Shown: in pieces, positions 44,165-54,151 of the stretch
How positions within the stretch are numbered: position 1 is the first letter of the stretch
Layout of the letters: each line of letters starts with the position of its first letter
NCBI GenBank assembly: GCA_002494215.1
Contig: DLBF01000040.1
Span: forward strand, 18,929 to 82,928
Direction: 5' to 3'
Length of the DNA stretch: 64,000 bases
DNA from: Prevotellaceae bacterium UBA7028
GTDB taxonomy: Bacteria; Bacteroidota; Bacteroidia; Bacteroidales; Bacteroidaceae
Translations under genes and position numbers: made by a program
The notes under the pieces: model-generated
Databases searched by the model: none
Seen by the model: only the letters and a program-made list of their open reading frames with translations
What the model was told of the DNA's origin: nothing

Positions 44165-45466
44165 TTAATTAACACTATTGTCGTTATCGATAACTCTCTC
44201 TCTCTTCAGTGTTGACGAATCTACCCAATCTTCTGTTCTCTGATAGGATAAAATCACACATGTTGTAATAATCACAAGTGTAATTATATACATATATTTC
44301 TTTTCTTTCTTTCTCTTCGCCAAAGAGGTTAATATATATGCGATAATCAGATTTAAACCCAACAAAGGTAGATACATATACCTATCCGCAATTACGGCTC
44401 CTCTAGGTAAAGCCATTAAATGAATAACGGGCAGCAAATGCACTAAAGAAAAGACAAACGCACTCATTATATATCCAGATTTTAGATGGTTCCACAGCCC
44501 GTATCCCACCACAAAAATTAGCAGAGGGTATGGCAATAGCCAAAAAGGCAAGAGAGTACTGTTATCCATCGGGTACTGATAAAACCATGAAAGATTCATA
44601 GGTATAAGCCATTTAAAAAAATATGTTACAATGGAGTATATACATAAGAATGCTCTTTGCCACAGAGGATATTCGTTATGAGATATCACAGAAGGATATG
44701 CTGCAACAAATAGAAGCAAATGAATCGTCATAAGGATAGAAATGAGAAAAAAAGGAGTCAAAATGGAAATCATGTGTTTTTTTTCTCTCTTCTGGTGAGA
44801 AAATAAATATACAAGAGTTAATAAAAGAGGTAAAGTCACTGCTTGTTCTTTGGACATATACGAAAACAAAAAACAAATAATCGCAGAAACGTATGACATT
44901 ATTCTTTTCTCATGAATAAACTGAAGAAAAAAGAAAGTCGCAAAAAGATAAAAGAATGTACAAAGTAGAATTTTGGAAGCGCTCACCCATGCAACAGTTT
45001 CCACTTGGAGAGGATGAACAGCAAATAACAATGTGGCAAACAATGTGATCATTTGACATCTGTTTGATGTCATCTTGGAATATCTCTCCAATATTTTTGC
45101 AAGAATCCAATATACAAGAACGACATTAGCTAAGTGAAAAAGAAGTGATGCTGAATGAAATACAAAAGGATTATATCCAGAAAATTTATATAATAGTGTA
45201 TACAGGAACTGATCGAGAGGGGAATATTGACCTTGGTAAACAGAAAGCAAAATATTCCTCACATTCTCTTTTGAGAATCCGCCAGTCGTATAATCATTTA
45301 TCACCTGCCATTGATCATCCCACCGCATTTGGAAATCATTAAAGAACGTGGGCCAGAAAGAAATGACCGTTAAAACGAGTATTCCTACTATATATGAAAG
45401 GTCTTTATGATTAGCTAAAACATGGTTTAGCCTTTCACCCCAACTGATCTTGGCAATCTGTTCCAT
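44165..45466 (-). CDS. GT-C membrane glycosyltransferase, WDDQW type (operon 1)
   Basis: A 433-residue protein with about 11 transmembrane helices. After the first helix comes RWDDQWQVINDY (W49-D-D-Q-W53), the acidic motif in the first outer loop of GT-C enzymes, then GQYSPLDQFLYTLLYKFSGYNPFVFH and HPLQVETVAWVSASKILL, close to the eukaryotic TMTC/DUF1736 O-mannosyltransferases and the bacterial relatives without TPRs. Clear paralogue of 58435-59691. It is the first gene of operon 1, 12 bp before the peptide gene. Likely transfers a sugar from a polyprenyl-phosphate donor to a protein on the outer face of the inner membrane; acceptor not proven. Confidence 0.75.
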   Translation of the reverse strand: MEQIAKISWGERLNHVLANHKDLSYIVGILVLTVISFWPTFFNDFQMRWDDQWQVINDYTTGGFSKENVRNILLSVYQGQYSPLDQFLYTLLYKFSGYNPFVFHSASLLFHLANVVLVYWILAKILERYSKMTSNRCQMITLFATLLFAVHPLQVETVAWVSASKILLCTFFYLFATFFFLQFIHEKRIMSYVSAIICFLFSYMSKEQAVTLPLLLTLVYLFSHQKREKKHMISILTPFFLISILMTIHLLLFVAAYPSVISHNEYPLWQRAFLCIYSIVTYFFKWLIPMNLSWFYQYPMDNSTLLPFWLLPYPLLIFVVGYGLWNHLKSGYIMSAFVFSLVHLLPVIHLMALPRGAVIADRYMYLPLLGLNLIIAYILTSLAKRKKEKKYMYIITLVIITTCVILSYQRTEDWVDSSTLKRERVIDNDNSVN

Positions 45467-45546
45467 TTGTTTGTATGCGTTTTCTGTGTGTTAGTCTAAA
45501 TTTTGCGCTGCTAAGGTAGAAGGTTTTTAAATTAGTTACAAATAAA

Positions 45547-45633
45547 TTTTGTAGTACTTTGGTACAATTGTGTTATAAAACATATTAAGAATATACTTTG
45601 GTATTACAATATTTGTAGTACTTTGGTATAATT
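45547..45633. promoter_or_regulatory. Three tactttggta repeats in the divergent gap
   Basis: tactttggta occurs at 45555, 45594 and 45619; the first and last lie in a longer shared unit (tttgtagtactttggtayaa). The gap separates operon 1 from its divergent LuxR-type gene, so these are candidate operators. The rest of the gap is A/T-rich. Confidence 0.5.
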
Positions 45634-45689
45634 TTGGCAAAATTTAAGAAATATTTTAGGTTTTAGGGCTTTTTTTAATGATAATTTAA

Positions 45690-45697
45690 TAACTTTG
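45690..45697 (+). promoter_or_regulatory. -7 box of the second LuxR-type gene
   Basis: TAACTTTG, 36 bp before the ATG at 45734. It excludes the TTG at 45695 as a start. Confidence 0.55.
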
Positions 45698-45733
45698 CTT
45701 CGTGAAAACAACAACTTAAACTCCTTTCAAGAA

Positions 45734-46480
45734 ATGGCACACGACATTGAAGCATTGCTTACAAACAACTCCACCGGCAAAGCGGAGCCTTTCAGCGAAT
45801 CTGTTATAAATGCAGCCATAGAAGCTGTTAATACCTTTGCAGGATTGACTAATTCCAGTTGCGTGGTGATAGATTTGGAGGAACACAAGATTGTATATAA
45901 GTCCAATACCTTATTATATGTGGATGAGGCAGGTCCCTCCGATAAGCAGAGGGACTGTGACAACCCATATTGGGCTCTTCTGCCAGACGAATACATCGAA
46001 AGTCTTGCTGAAGTCAGGAGAAACTACCTGCACTTCTGTAGGTTCTTTAATAAGCCACAAAGCCATTACAGCACTACAGACTTCCCCATCATTGTTAATG
46101 GACACGAGCTCTTTATCAACCAAAAGTTCTCGTCTCTACTTTCATACTCTGATGGCACAATCAAACTTGGACTGTGCCTTATGAGTCCTTCAACCCGAAA
46201 CAAGTTGGAGAGCCACATCATAACAGAGTCAGGGAAGAAACTGCGCTATGATTTCATTAATGGCAAATACGTAGAGGAAAATACGAGAATAGACCTCAGC
46301 AAAACGGAAAGGATCGTGCTGACGCGCATCATGAAGGGCATGACAAGCAAAGAAATTGCCAATGAACTGGGAACAAGCGTAAGCACCATCAAGACTTATA
46401 GAACACGCATCTTCAAGAAGTTAGGGGTAAAGTCAATGCACGAAGCCCTCGTGGTAATAGAGAAGTATCACTTGTTGTAA
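45734..46480 (+). CDS. LuxR-type regulator with novel sensor domain (paralogue 2)
   Basis: 248 residues from the ATG at 45734 (MAHDIEALLTNN). Sensor blocks LTNSSCVVI, QRDCDNPYW, STTDFPI and GHELFINQKF match paralogues 1 and 3; the C-terminus is a LuxR helix-turn-helix (LSKTERIVLTRIMKGMTSKEIANELGTSVSTIKTYRTRI region). It diverges from operon 1 and so probably controls it. Its stop overlaps the 3' end of the convergent RND gene by 13 bp. Confidence 0.82.
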   Translation: MAHDIEALLTNNSTGKAEPFSESVINAAIEAVNTFAGLTNSSCVVIDLEEHKIVYKSNTLLYVDEAGPSDKQRDCDNPYWALLPDEYIESLAEVRRNYLHFCRFFNKPQSHYSTTDFPIIVNGHELFINQKFSSLLSYSDGTIKLGLCLMSPSTRNKLESHIITESGKKLRYDFINGKYVEENTRIDLSKTERIVLTRIMKGMTSKEIANELGTSVSTIKTYRTRIFKKLGVKSMHEALVVIEKYHLL

Positions 46481-49400
46481 CGAGTTGATAGTCTTAGGAA
46501 TATTGGCATTACAACCACCAGAGCAACTATTGAGAAGAGCAGACCGCCCGTAGAACCTACAGCGAAGGAGAACCAGAAAGACTCCTTAGCTCCGTCTATG
46601 AAGAAAGGAACCAAGCCCAAAACGGTTGAGAGAATGGTCAGGAATACCGCTATTATTTTGTGACTGTAAGCTCTGACGTATGTTCTTATGGGCGATACTG
46701 CCGGGTGAGCAGCCAACTGGTTCCTGTATTCGCATACAATATAGATACCTGCATTCACCGTCAGACCACTCAGCAAGACCATCGAAGCAAAGCCACCTGT
46801 GCCGAACTCCACGCCCGAAAGCCAATAGGTAAGAAATGTACCGATAAAGGATACCGGGATAAGTGATATGATAGCCAGCGGCAGACGCAGCGATTCAAAC
46901 AGGATACTGCATACAAAGAAGATAATGATAACAATCAGGCCTAAGAGCCAGTATTGTGTACCATCGTCCTTATAATAGCCATACGATACGTTCTGACATT
47001 TATAGCCCACAGGCAGGCGCTGGTTACATTCCTTGATGGTACGCTCTATAAACCTGCTGGTATAGGTGTAACTACCCAGGATATTGAAGGCTACATGCAA
47101 AACGTATTCCTGATTCTGACGGGGAATGCAGTTCTTGGCCTGTCGCTTTTCTATAGACATAAAGTCAGAGACTCTGGCTTCCTTATCGCCCACCTTCAAA
47201 AAAGAATTATCCAGACGCCATAGGTCGAACCGGTCTTGCCATGCAGACTTCAGGTACATATCCGACGAGAAGTGTGTATCTCTGTATCGATCAATCTCCC
47301 TGCCCGAAAGCAATTCGCGGAGGGTTCCATGAGCATTAGAAAGATCAAAGTCGTACAAGGCAATCTTTTCCTTATCATAGCGCATATACAGTTCATCTTC
47401 CTGGTTCTCATGGTTAGGTGTTTCTATCATAAGGTCCAACACACGGTTGTTCTTGCGCATCTCGTCGCACATATCCTCCGCTATGCGGTACAGCTGGTCA
47501 TAGTTGTATCCCACTAGCTCAATTCTGTTGGAACGATATTGTAGATTCAGTGAATTACTGAACCCTCTCTCACTTACACCACTGGTAGCCCAATCTGCTC
47601 CTCCGATGGAGATAACCTTACCAATCACCTTATTTTCCAAAACGTAAGGGAAGGAACTCTTTTTATATTCCTCCTTGAACTCAACTGTTATATTGGCGCC
47701 CCAACTACTTACACGCGTCTCAAAGCGCTCTATTTCAGGGAAGTTTACCAGAAAGTTCTCCAACATCACCACCTTTTCATTCAACTGGGCAGCCGTACCT
47801 CCCAAAGGCATCTGGGCACGTATATTTAGTTTAAGTTCTCTCTCCTCGTTTCTGCTGTAGGTATTACCCGACATCGATTGGGAGAAAAGACGCATGGTTC
47901 CTCCCAGATATTTCGAGAGAGGCTCCTTGCAATTGCGCAGGAAGAAATCGCTTCCTAATGTAGCATTATAGGCACGTTCATACCATGGTTTGTCCGATGA
48001 GTCGTCCATATAACCATAATAATTATCACTCTCGCCCCACTTCGTTGGTAATGCGTGGAAGGGAATGCCAAAGGCCAGTACTATCAGGATATAGTATATC
48101 CACTTACGCTTCTGGGTAAAACTTATATATTTCAGATAGAACCTGTTCCACCTGCCGGCAAACCTCAGATGCCTGACCTTCCCCTCCTGACGACTATGGT
48201 ATTTAAGTTGGTCTATCAGCGCAGGAGCAAACAGCCAACTGACAATAAGAGCCACAGAAAGATTAATAATGATAATCCAGGCAAAGTCATACAAATCTTT
48301 CTGCAGGAAATCCGGGAGCCATAGTACAACTATCAAAGAACCAATGGTCGTGAGTAATGCTGCCAGGATAGCCATAAAAGCCTTGCGGTTGTGATAATAA
48401 CTATAGTGATCCACCATCACCACGGCAGCGTCTATGACCATTCCCAATGATACGGTAATGCCTGCCAGCGAATAGATATGCAAACGTATGTCAAAGACAT
48501 AATAGGCAATCACAGCCAGAGCCAGATTGGCGGCAAGCGTCATTACCATGATGAGCAGATAGCGCCAGTCCCGCCTTACCAGCCATATAAAGACCAACAG
48601 GATTAGGAGCGAGAGCGTAGAACGCCATATCAGTTTGTGCAACTCTGTTTCCTGCTCCTCAGCCCCGTCATGTATCAGCGTCAGATAAACACCTTGCCGG
48701 AGGCCTTTCTCAACCTCGGCGATTTTTTTCTTCAGTTTACCCGAGAGGGCAATCTTGTTAGCTTCGGCGTCAACATGAATGTTCAGGTATATGGTATTCA
48801 AGCCATTGATTCTGTAGTAGCTGCCAGGCAAACGGTCTTTGTATTCATAGGTTGCCAAATCGCCCAGATACACAGTCTTGCCATCCACTGTACCAATAGG
48901 CATCTCCTCCAACGGCTTTCCGAACTTCTCGGTGCTCAGGTAGAGCGTACGTTTCTCTTCCTGTCCCTCAGGCTGAATTTCCCCCACCACATCGCTCTTG
49001 CCCAGGAATGCCCTTATGCCATACTCAATATCATAGGCTGAAAGACCATAGCTGGACAGGATGAACGGATCGTAGGTTATAACAATGTACTTGCTATTTC
49101 CGCCCGTAACTTCTACGCGTTTTACCTCATCTATCTGGCGCAGAGCAGGCTCCACCTGCCGTTCCATGTACTCCTTCAACTGTTCATCGCTCAGATTGGA
49201 GTTTACGCAGTAGCTTAAAAGTATCTGGGTAGTTTCTTTCTTCTGATTCTCGTTTACAACCTCTCCACCCGACAACTCTGGATAACTGACACCCTGTGGT
49301 AATTGTTTTCTAACCTGACGAAGCAAAGAGGCAATCTCGAATTTAGTGGCAGAAACGTTTGCATTCTTCTTTAGCTCTATGGTCACACGTCCACTGCCAA

Positions 49401-49641
49401 AGTACGATTCCGATTTCACATTCTCTACGCCGCGGACAGCAGCTACCAATCCCTCTATTCTGGATGTCACGTTCTGCTCTATCACCTTAGCCGAAGCTCC
49501 GTTCCACGAAAACGAAACATCCAGCGTCTTTCCCTGAGTGGGACGCGGCTTATCTGCCACGTCTATCCTGGGGATAAGCGCACAACCCACCACCATCAGT
49601 ATGGCCAGTGTCAGCAGGAGTGTAAAACGCGAGGGCTTCAT
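46468..49641 (-). CDS. RND efflux transporter, second subunit
   Basis: A 1057-residue inner-membrane RND protein with 12 helices. The TM4 region reads LGMVIDAAVVMVDHYSYY: only one of the two Asp residues of the usual VDDA proton relay is there, and the periplasmic porter domains look diverged. With the other RND gene upstream (also 1057 residues) it may form a mixed trimer, as MdtB/MdtC do. It is the last gene of tolC-adaptor-RND-RND. N-terminus: hydrophobic with a Cys (MVVGCALIP) that could resemble a lipobox but is simply TM1. Substrate unknown. Confidence 0.85.
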   Translation of the reverse strand: MKPSRFTLLLTLAILMVVGCALIPRIDVADKPRPTQGKTLDVSFSWNGASAKVIEQNVTSRIEGLVAAVRGVENVKSESYFGSGRVTIELKKNANVSATKFEIASLLRQVRKQLPQGVSYPELSGGEVVNENQKKETTQILLSYCVNSNLSDEQLKEYMERQVEPALRQIDEVKRVEVTGGNSKYIVITYDPFILSSYGLSAYDIEYGIRAFLGKSDVVGEIQPEGQEEKRTLYLSTEKFGKPLEEMPIGTVDGKTVYLGDLATYEYKDRLPGSYYRINGLNTIYLNIHVDAEANKIALSGKLKKKIAEVEKGLRQGVYLTLIHDGAEEQETELHKLIWRSTLSLLILLVFIWLVRRDWRYLLIMVMTLAANLALAVIAYYVFDIRLHIYSLAGITVSLGMVIDAAVVMVDHYSYYHNRKAFMAILAALLTTIGSLIVVLWLPDFLQKDLYDFAWIIIINLSVALIVSWLFAPALIDQLKYHSRQEGKVRHLRFAGRWNRFYLKYISFTQKRKWIYYILIVLAFGIPFHALPTKWGESDNYYGYMDDSSDKPWYERAYNATLGSDFFLRNCKEPLSKYLGGTMRLFSQSMSGNTYSRNEERELKLNIRAQMPLGGTAAQLNEKVVMLENFLVNFPEIERFETRVSSWGANITVEFKEEYKKSSFPYVLENKVIGKVISIGGADWATSGVSERGFSNSLNLQYRSNRIELVGYNYDQLYRIAEDMCDEMRKNNRVLDLMIETPNHENQEDELYMRYDKEKIALYDFDLSNAHGTLRELLSGREIDRYRDTHFSSDMYLKSAWQDRFDLWRLDNSFLKVGDKEARVSDFMSIEKRQAKNCIPRQNQEYVLHVAFNILGSYTYTSRFIERTIKECNQRLPVGYKCQNVSYGYYKDDGTQYWLLGLIVIIIFFVCSILFESLRLPLAIISLIPVSFIGTFLTYWLSGVEFGTGGFASMVLLSGLTVNAGIYIVCEYRNQLAAHPAVSPIRTYVRAYSHKIIAVFLTILSTVLGLVPFFIDGAKESFWFSFAVGSTGGLLFSIVALVVVMPIFLRLSTRYNK

Positions 49642-49770
49642 TTAGTAAATTGAGAATTGAAAGTTGAAAGTTGAAAATTTTTAGTTTACCGTTTACCGTT
49701 GAAAATTGTTTTTTACCGGTTAACGTCCCCTTACATTTTGAATTTTGAATTTATAAATTTTGAATTTGAA
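49642..49770. repeat. Micro-repeats between and inside the end of RND genes
   Basis: attgagaattgaaagttgaa and gtttaccgtttaccg tracts fill the gap; gaattttgaatttataaatt continues into the upstream RND gene, whose last residues NSKFINSKFKM are made by it. Confidence 0.65.
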
Positions 49771-52700
49771 GCCAAAGGCTTCTTCACTATATAATACAGC
49801 AGTGGGATGAAGAACAGACTCACCGCTGTTCCCACAGTCATACCTATTATCAAGGTCAGAGACAACGGGTACTGGATGGCAGCGCCCATGCTGCTATGAC
49901 TCAGGAAAGGCAACAATGCCAAGATGGTCGTCAGGGATGTCATCACAATAGGACGCAGACGTCTCCGCCCAGCTTCCATAATGGCACGTATCAGTCCCAG
50001 ACGTGTCCCCGCCTGCAGATGCGGGTTATGATTAATGGTATCTATCTTCAGGATAGAGTCGTTGATGATAATACCGCTCATCACCACGATACCCGTCATG
50101 GACATCAGGTTGATGGACTCGCCCAATACCCATAGCCCCACTATCACGAAGAACACATCCACCACCATTTCCAACAGGATGATAAGAGGTTGTATCAGAC
50201 TCTCGAACTGAGCAGCCAGGATAAAGTAGAGCAGAGCCAAAGCAACTGCCAGTACCACTGACAGCTCGCCTATGAGTTTACGGCTTGAGAAATAGCCGCC
50301 CGAAAAGCTGGCGCTGTATTTACTCTGGGGCTGATGAACATAATCGTTCACATATTCCATTACCTTCTCCACCTCCTTGTCCTTGGCATTCAGGCATAGG
50401 GCATAGTATTCGCCGCCGTTACCAGCCTGCAGACGCTTGTAATCCTCGCCTTTGGTCTCGCGTACCAGGTAAGAGATGGGAATCTCTGTCCCATCGCTAT
50501 TTTTCACAGTCTCTGACAGAATAGTTCTCTCTTCTCCTCTGAGAGAGGACGGTGGCGAAGCTATTACGGGAACAGACTGAGCACCCTCGTTTATACTGAA
50601 GACAGTGCCTCTGCTTACTAGTTGCTTTAATCTTTGGTACAACGCATCATAACCCACCTTATAAAAGGCCATTTGTTCCATATCTGCCACATAGCGGATA
50701 TTTGTCTCCGTCATAACAGGAGAGATTTCCAAATGAGGGAAATGCCTGAGCAATGTATCTCTGAATGCACGCGATTCATCTGTCGTGGGGCGCCGCCCCT
50801 CATTATTCTGCAAGTGGATCTCCAAGTCAGCCTCATCCGTCGAGAACACCAGGTTATACAGATTACCCGGCTCGCTGAACTCAGCTGATGCCTGCGGGTA
50901 ATGCTTCTGCAAATAGGCCACGCATTGCTTCTTCACCTCTGTCAACTTACCAGAGTTCTCAGCCTTCAAGTAGATAACAGTCTCTGAGGAGGTAATGTCC
51001 TTGGTATGCGCCAGCATAAACTCCTGTGCTCCCACCATACAGGTCGATGTCTGCACATCTTCCTTTATAACATCCATTATGCAAGCAACCCTTCTGTCAT
51101 TTTCCTGTGCTGATATATTACTATTCCAGTCGATGGACAGCAGCGTATCCTCCTGTGCCAACTTAGGCATACGTTCCTTTTCTATGTGCAATATCATCAG
51201 CGCCATCAGCGGGATACTAATGACAAACAAGCCCAACACAAGACGTGCATGACGTAGCGTCCACTTGAGGATTGCCTCATATAACCCCTCTCCGACTCCC
51301 CCGAGGGGGAGGGCTAACGAGTGAAGAGTGAAGAATGCCATAGGAGTCGCAAACGGAACGCGAAAACGAAGTCGCAATTTGCTCTCCCCCCCTAATTTTT
51401 CATTTTTCTCTTTTAATTTTTCTCTTTTTTTATGCAATACCATATAATACACTGGTATTACCACCGTGGCTACGAGCAGGGAGGCAAAGAGGGCTGTGGT
51501 GATACCCATTGCCTGATCATAGAACAAGGCTCCTGCCGTTCCGCTCAGGAAGATAAGGGGCAGGAATACAGAACAAGTAGTCAACACCGAGGACAGCATA
51601 GGCGTGAACACCTCACGCGTACTGCGCACTATAACTTCCCCTGACTCTTTAACTTTCTCACCTTTTAACCTTTTAACATTCTGTGTAATATTATCCACCA
51701 CGATGATGGCATTATCCACCATCATACCTACGCCCAGTATCAGTCCAGAGAGAGAAATAACATTCATGCTGATACCCAACAGGTAGAAGCAGAGGATGGT
51801 AATAATCAGAGAGAGCGGTATGGAGAGCACCACCAACAGCGAAAGGCGCCACTTCTTCATAAAGAGCATCAGCACCAAGCAGGCCATCAGGGCACCCATG
51901 TAAAGGTTACCCTTCAGGTTCTGTATGGTATAGCTCAGCAGTCGCGTCTGGTCACGGGTCAGCTGGAACTGTATGTCAGGGTATTCCTTCTGCATATCCT
52001 CCAGCAATTCATCCATGCTCTGCTGCAGTTCCTCCATACGGGCATCGTTCTGCTTGATGATAGCCATGGTGATGCACTCCTTGCCATCGTGCCTTACCAG
52101 TCCGTTACGGGTAGCCATGTGCTCCTCCACATCACAGACATCCTTCAGTTGGAACAAACGTCCCTGATGATTGATGTAGATATCCTCTATATCCTTCTTG
52201 GTAAGCAGTTGGGAATCGAAATGGATGTTGTACCTAAAGATACCATCCACGATGCTCAACGCCTCCAGCGTGATATTGTTCCGCTTAATGGCGTTCTCTA
52301 TGTCGGACACGCTCATGCCCATTGCCTGCAACTTCTCGTACTTGGGAACACAGTCAATCTCCGTACCTACTGTTCCGCTCACATCCACCATAGCAGTCTG
52401 TGGAAGTTGCTCAATGCGTTTTACCACCACATTCTTGGCAAACTTAGACAGTTGTGGGAACTTGGATGGTTCTTTGGGCGTTAGGTCAAGGAAGAAGGCG
52501 GGAATGTCCATAGCACTGGCTTTCATCACCTTGGGACGTTCCATCTCCTTGGGCATCTGATTCATGGCACGGTCCACCTTCTCGTTAACCTCTATAAACA
52601 ACAGGTTTACATTGCTGCCAGGTTCAAAGGTCATCCTAACGCTTCCCGCATCCATTCTCGATTCAGAGCGGATATCTGTAATCCCAGCCACCTGCATCAA

Positions 52701-52904
52701 CCTGCCTCTAAGCGGCGACACCACATTTCTTTCCACCTCCTGAGCAGAATAGCCTGGCATACTCACCTGCACGGTTATCTGTGGTATGTCAATGTCCGGC
52801 ATCAAGGACACCGGTATCTTGCGAAGCGATAATATGCCTATCACCGCCAGTGCAATGATGCACATGGTTACGGCTATCGGACGTTTTATTATTTGGTGTA
52901 GCAT
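49731..52904 (-). CDS. RND efflux transporter, first subunit (AcrB/CusA-like superfamily)
   Basis: A 1057-residue inner-membrane pump, start MLHQIIKRPIAVTM. TM4 carries GVGMMVDNAIIVVDNI; the porter domains show SMPGYSAQEVERNVVSPL and GGYFSSRKLIGELSVVLA regions. Three foreign, repeat-made stretches are in frame: VKRLKGEKVKESGEV (51641-51680), KREKLKEKNEKLGG (51391-51432) and TLHSLALPLGGVGEGL (51285-51338), all in or near the cytoplasmic loop region, where they may be tolerated. It lies after the adaptor gene on the same strand. Likely exports an amphipathic compound or lipid. Confidence 0.9.
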   Translation of the reverse strand: MLHQIIKRPIAVTMCIIALAVIGILSLRKIPVSLMPDIDIPQITVQVSMPGYSAQEVERNVVSPLRGRLMQVAGITDIRSESRMDAGSVRMTFEPGSNVNLLFIEVNEKVDRAMNQMPKEMERPKVMKASAMDIPAFFLDLTPKEPSKFPQLSKFAKNVVVKRIEQLPQTAMVDVSGTVGTEIDCVPKYEKLQAMGMSVSDIENAIKRNNITLEALSIVDGIFRYNIHFDSQLLTKKDIEDIYINHQGRLFQLKDVCDVEEHMATRNGLVRHDGKECITMAIIKQNDARMEELQQSMDELLEDMQKEYPDIQFQLTRDQTRLLSYTIQNLKGNLYMGALMACLVLMLFMKKWRLSLLVVLSIPLSLIITILCFYLLGISMNVISLSGLILGVGMMVDNAIIVVDNITQNVKRLKGEKVKESGEVIVRSTREVFTPMLSSVLTTCSVFLPLIFLSGTAGALFYDQAMGITTALFASLLVATVVIPVYYMVLHKKREKLKEKNEKLGGESKLRLRFRVPFATPMAFFTLHSLALPLGGVGEGLYEAILKWTLRHARLVLGLFVISIPLMALMILHIEKERMPKLAQEDTLLSIDWNSNISAQENDRRVACIMDVIKEDVQTSTCMVGAQEFMLAHTKDITSSETVIYLKAENSGKLTEVKKQCVAYLQKHYPQASAEFSEPGNLYNLVFSTDEADLEIHLQNNEGRRPTTDESRAFRDTLLRHFPHLEISPVMTETNIRYVADMEQMAFYKVGYDALYQRLKQLVSRGTVFSINEGAQSVPVIASPPSSLRGEERTILSETVKNSDGTEIPISYLVRETKGEDYKRLQAGNGGEYYALCLNAKDKEVEKVMEYVNDYVHQPQSKYSASFSGGYFSSRKLIGELSVVLAVALALLYFILAAQFESLIQPLIILLEMVVDVFFVIVGLWVLGESINLMSMTGIVVMSGIIINDSILKIDTINHNPHLQAGTRLGLIRAIMEAGRRRLRPIVMTSLTTILALLPFLSHSSMGAAIQYPLSLTLIIGMTVGTAVSLFFIPLLYYIVKKPLASNSKFINSKFKM
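51285..51338. repeat. In-frame palindromic element plus micro-repeat in RND gene
   Basis: cccctctccgactcccccga followed by gggggagggc, then gagtgaagagtgaagaatg. Both repeat types that are intergenic elsewhere stand side by side inside the gene. Confidence 0.65.
51391..51432. repeat. Micro-repeat aatttttc in RND gene
   Basis: Tandem taatttttcatttttctct-type units, read as KREKLKEKNEKLGG. Confidence 0.55.
51641..51680. repeat. Micro-repeat ccttttaacc in RND gene
   Basis: ctttaactttctcacctttt and aaccttttaacatt, read as VKRLKGEKVKES. Confidence 0.5.
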
Positions 52905-53068
52905 TAAGACCTAATTCAAATTTCAAAATTAAAGATTCAAAACAGCTCCCGTTGTTAGAGATGATAGATGATAGATGATAGATAATAGATAATAGATGAT
53001 AGATAATAGATCGTTTCAAGTTAAAGACTAAAGTCTAAAGTCTAACGCCTAAAGTCTATTCTTCATTC
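52905..53068. repeat. Dense micro-repeat array
   Basis: gatgatagatgatagatgat with gataatag variants (about seven units), then agactaaagtctaaagtcta, then attcttaattttcaattt that also gives the last codons (VQIEN) of the adaptor. Confidence 0.75.
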
Positions 53069-54151
53069 TTAATTTTCAATTTGCACTTCCGTTCCGTCAG
53101 CCAGGTTCAGGTTGCCGGAGGTGATGACAATATCACCTTCCTTGATGGTTGTCTCCTTGCGCTGGCAGCCAGTGATAGCAAACGAGCTGATGTTAGAGTG
53201 TGCCACATCCACGTATGTCCACACTGCCCTGCCCTCTTCCAACAGGAAGATAACGTGGTAGCCATCACGCTCTACCACTGCATCCTTAGGAACAACAAAC
53301 ATATGCTGCATCTTCTCCTCCACTATCACACGCACATTCATACCATCCAGCAATGCGGTTCCTCTGTTAGCAAGCTGTGCCTTTATCTTAACCAAGCCCT
53401 TGTCATCTACCAATGGGTTGATCTCCGTCACACGACCTTCATACTGCAGGCTATCTTGCACAAAGGGTGTCACCTTTACCTTTTGGCCTATACGTACGCC
53501 AGAGAGTTCTGCCTCCAAGACCTTGAATTCCACTTCGAACCCGCTATCATCCACCAGCGTGCAGACCTTATCATTCTTCTGGAACTTCTTGGCCTCCAAA
53601 TCCGCTATTCTTCCGCTGAAAGGAGCATACAGGTTACATTCCGCCAAAGCCTTCTTGGCCGTCTGCAACTGAAACTTGGCAGAGTAGTAGCCAGACATCA
53701 CCTCGGCACGCTGCATCACCTCGGCAGGAACGGCACTCACGTCGTTATATCCTAAACTTATGAGTTTATCTGTCAGCTCCACCTTGGCCTTCTGCAGTTC
53801 ATGCTCAGCCCTTTCCAAATCACGCTCCTTATCCTGTTTGTCCAGTGTGGCTATCAGTGTTCCTTTGGATACATGCTGACCTTCCTTCACACACACCGTT
53901 GCAATGATGCCCTGATTGGTAAAGTTCAATTCGCTCTTTGCCTTGGCTCTCAGCCTACCGTTACAGACAATCTGCTTATTGAATTCCGTCTGGTGTAGCA
54001 CCATCGTGTCCACATACGTCTCACTCATCTGCTGCTGGTGCATCTCCAAATCAGGATTATCATTTTTCTTGTCCTTGTCAGATCCGCATGCTGCAAGCAA
54101 GAATAATCCTGCCATCAGCCAAGCAACTCTCTTAGCACTAATCTGTTCCAT
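53069..54151 (-). CDS. RND periplasmic adaptor (HlyD/AcrA family) lipoprotein
   Basis: 360 residues with lipobox LLAACG (Cys22). Order: barrel-sandwich hybrid halves (KSELNFTNQGIIATVCVKEGQHVSKGTLIATLDK and CNLYAPFSGRIADL), a short alpha-hairpin between (RDLERAEHELQKAKVEL), then beta-barrel and membrane-proximal domains. It connects the RND pump to the TolC channel. It is 65 bp after the TolC gene. Confidence 0.92.
   Translation of the reverse strand: MEQISAKRVAWLMAGLFLLAACGSDKDKKNDNPDLEMHQQQMSETYVDTMVLHQTEFNKQIVCNGRLRAKAKSELNFTNQGIIATVCVKEGQHVSKGTLIATLDKQDKERDLERAEHELQKAKVELTDKLISLGYNDVSAVPAEVMQRAEVMSGYYSAKFQLQTAKKALAECNLYAPFSGRIADLEAKKFQKNDKVCTLVDDSGFEVEFKVLEAELSGVRIGQKVKVTPFVQDSLQYEGRVTEINPLVDDKGLVKIKAQLANRGTALLDGMNVRVIVEEKMQHMFVVPKDAVVERDGYHVIFLLEEGRAVWTYVDVAHSNISSFAITGCQRKETTIKEGDIVITSGNLNLADGTEVQIEN

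Noticed and set aside
45695..45733. TTG start for regulator 2
   Set aside because: It lies within the TAACTTTG promoter box; ATG at 45734 fits the family better.
52960..53010. Possible CRISPR-like array (gatgatag units)
   Set aside because: Units are 7-9 bp, adjacent, without spacers; no cas genes.
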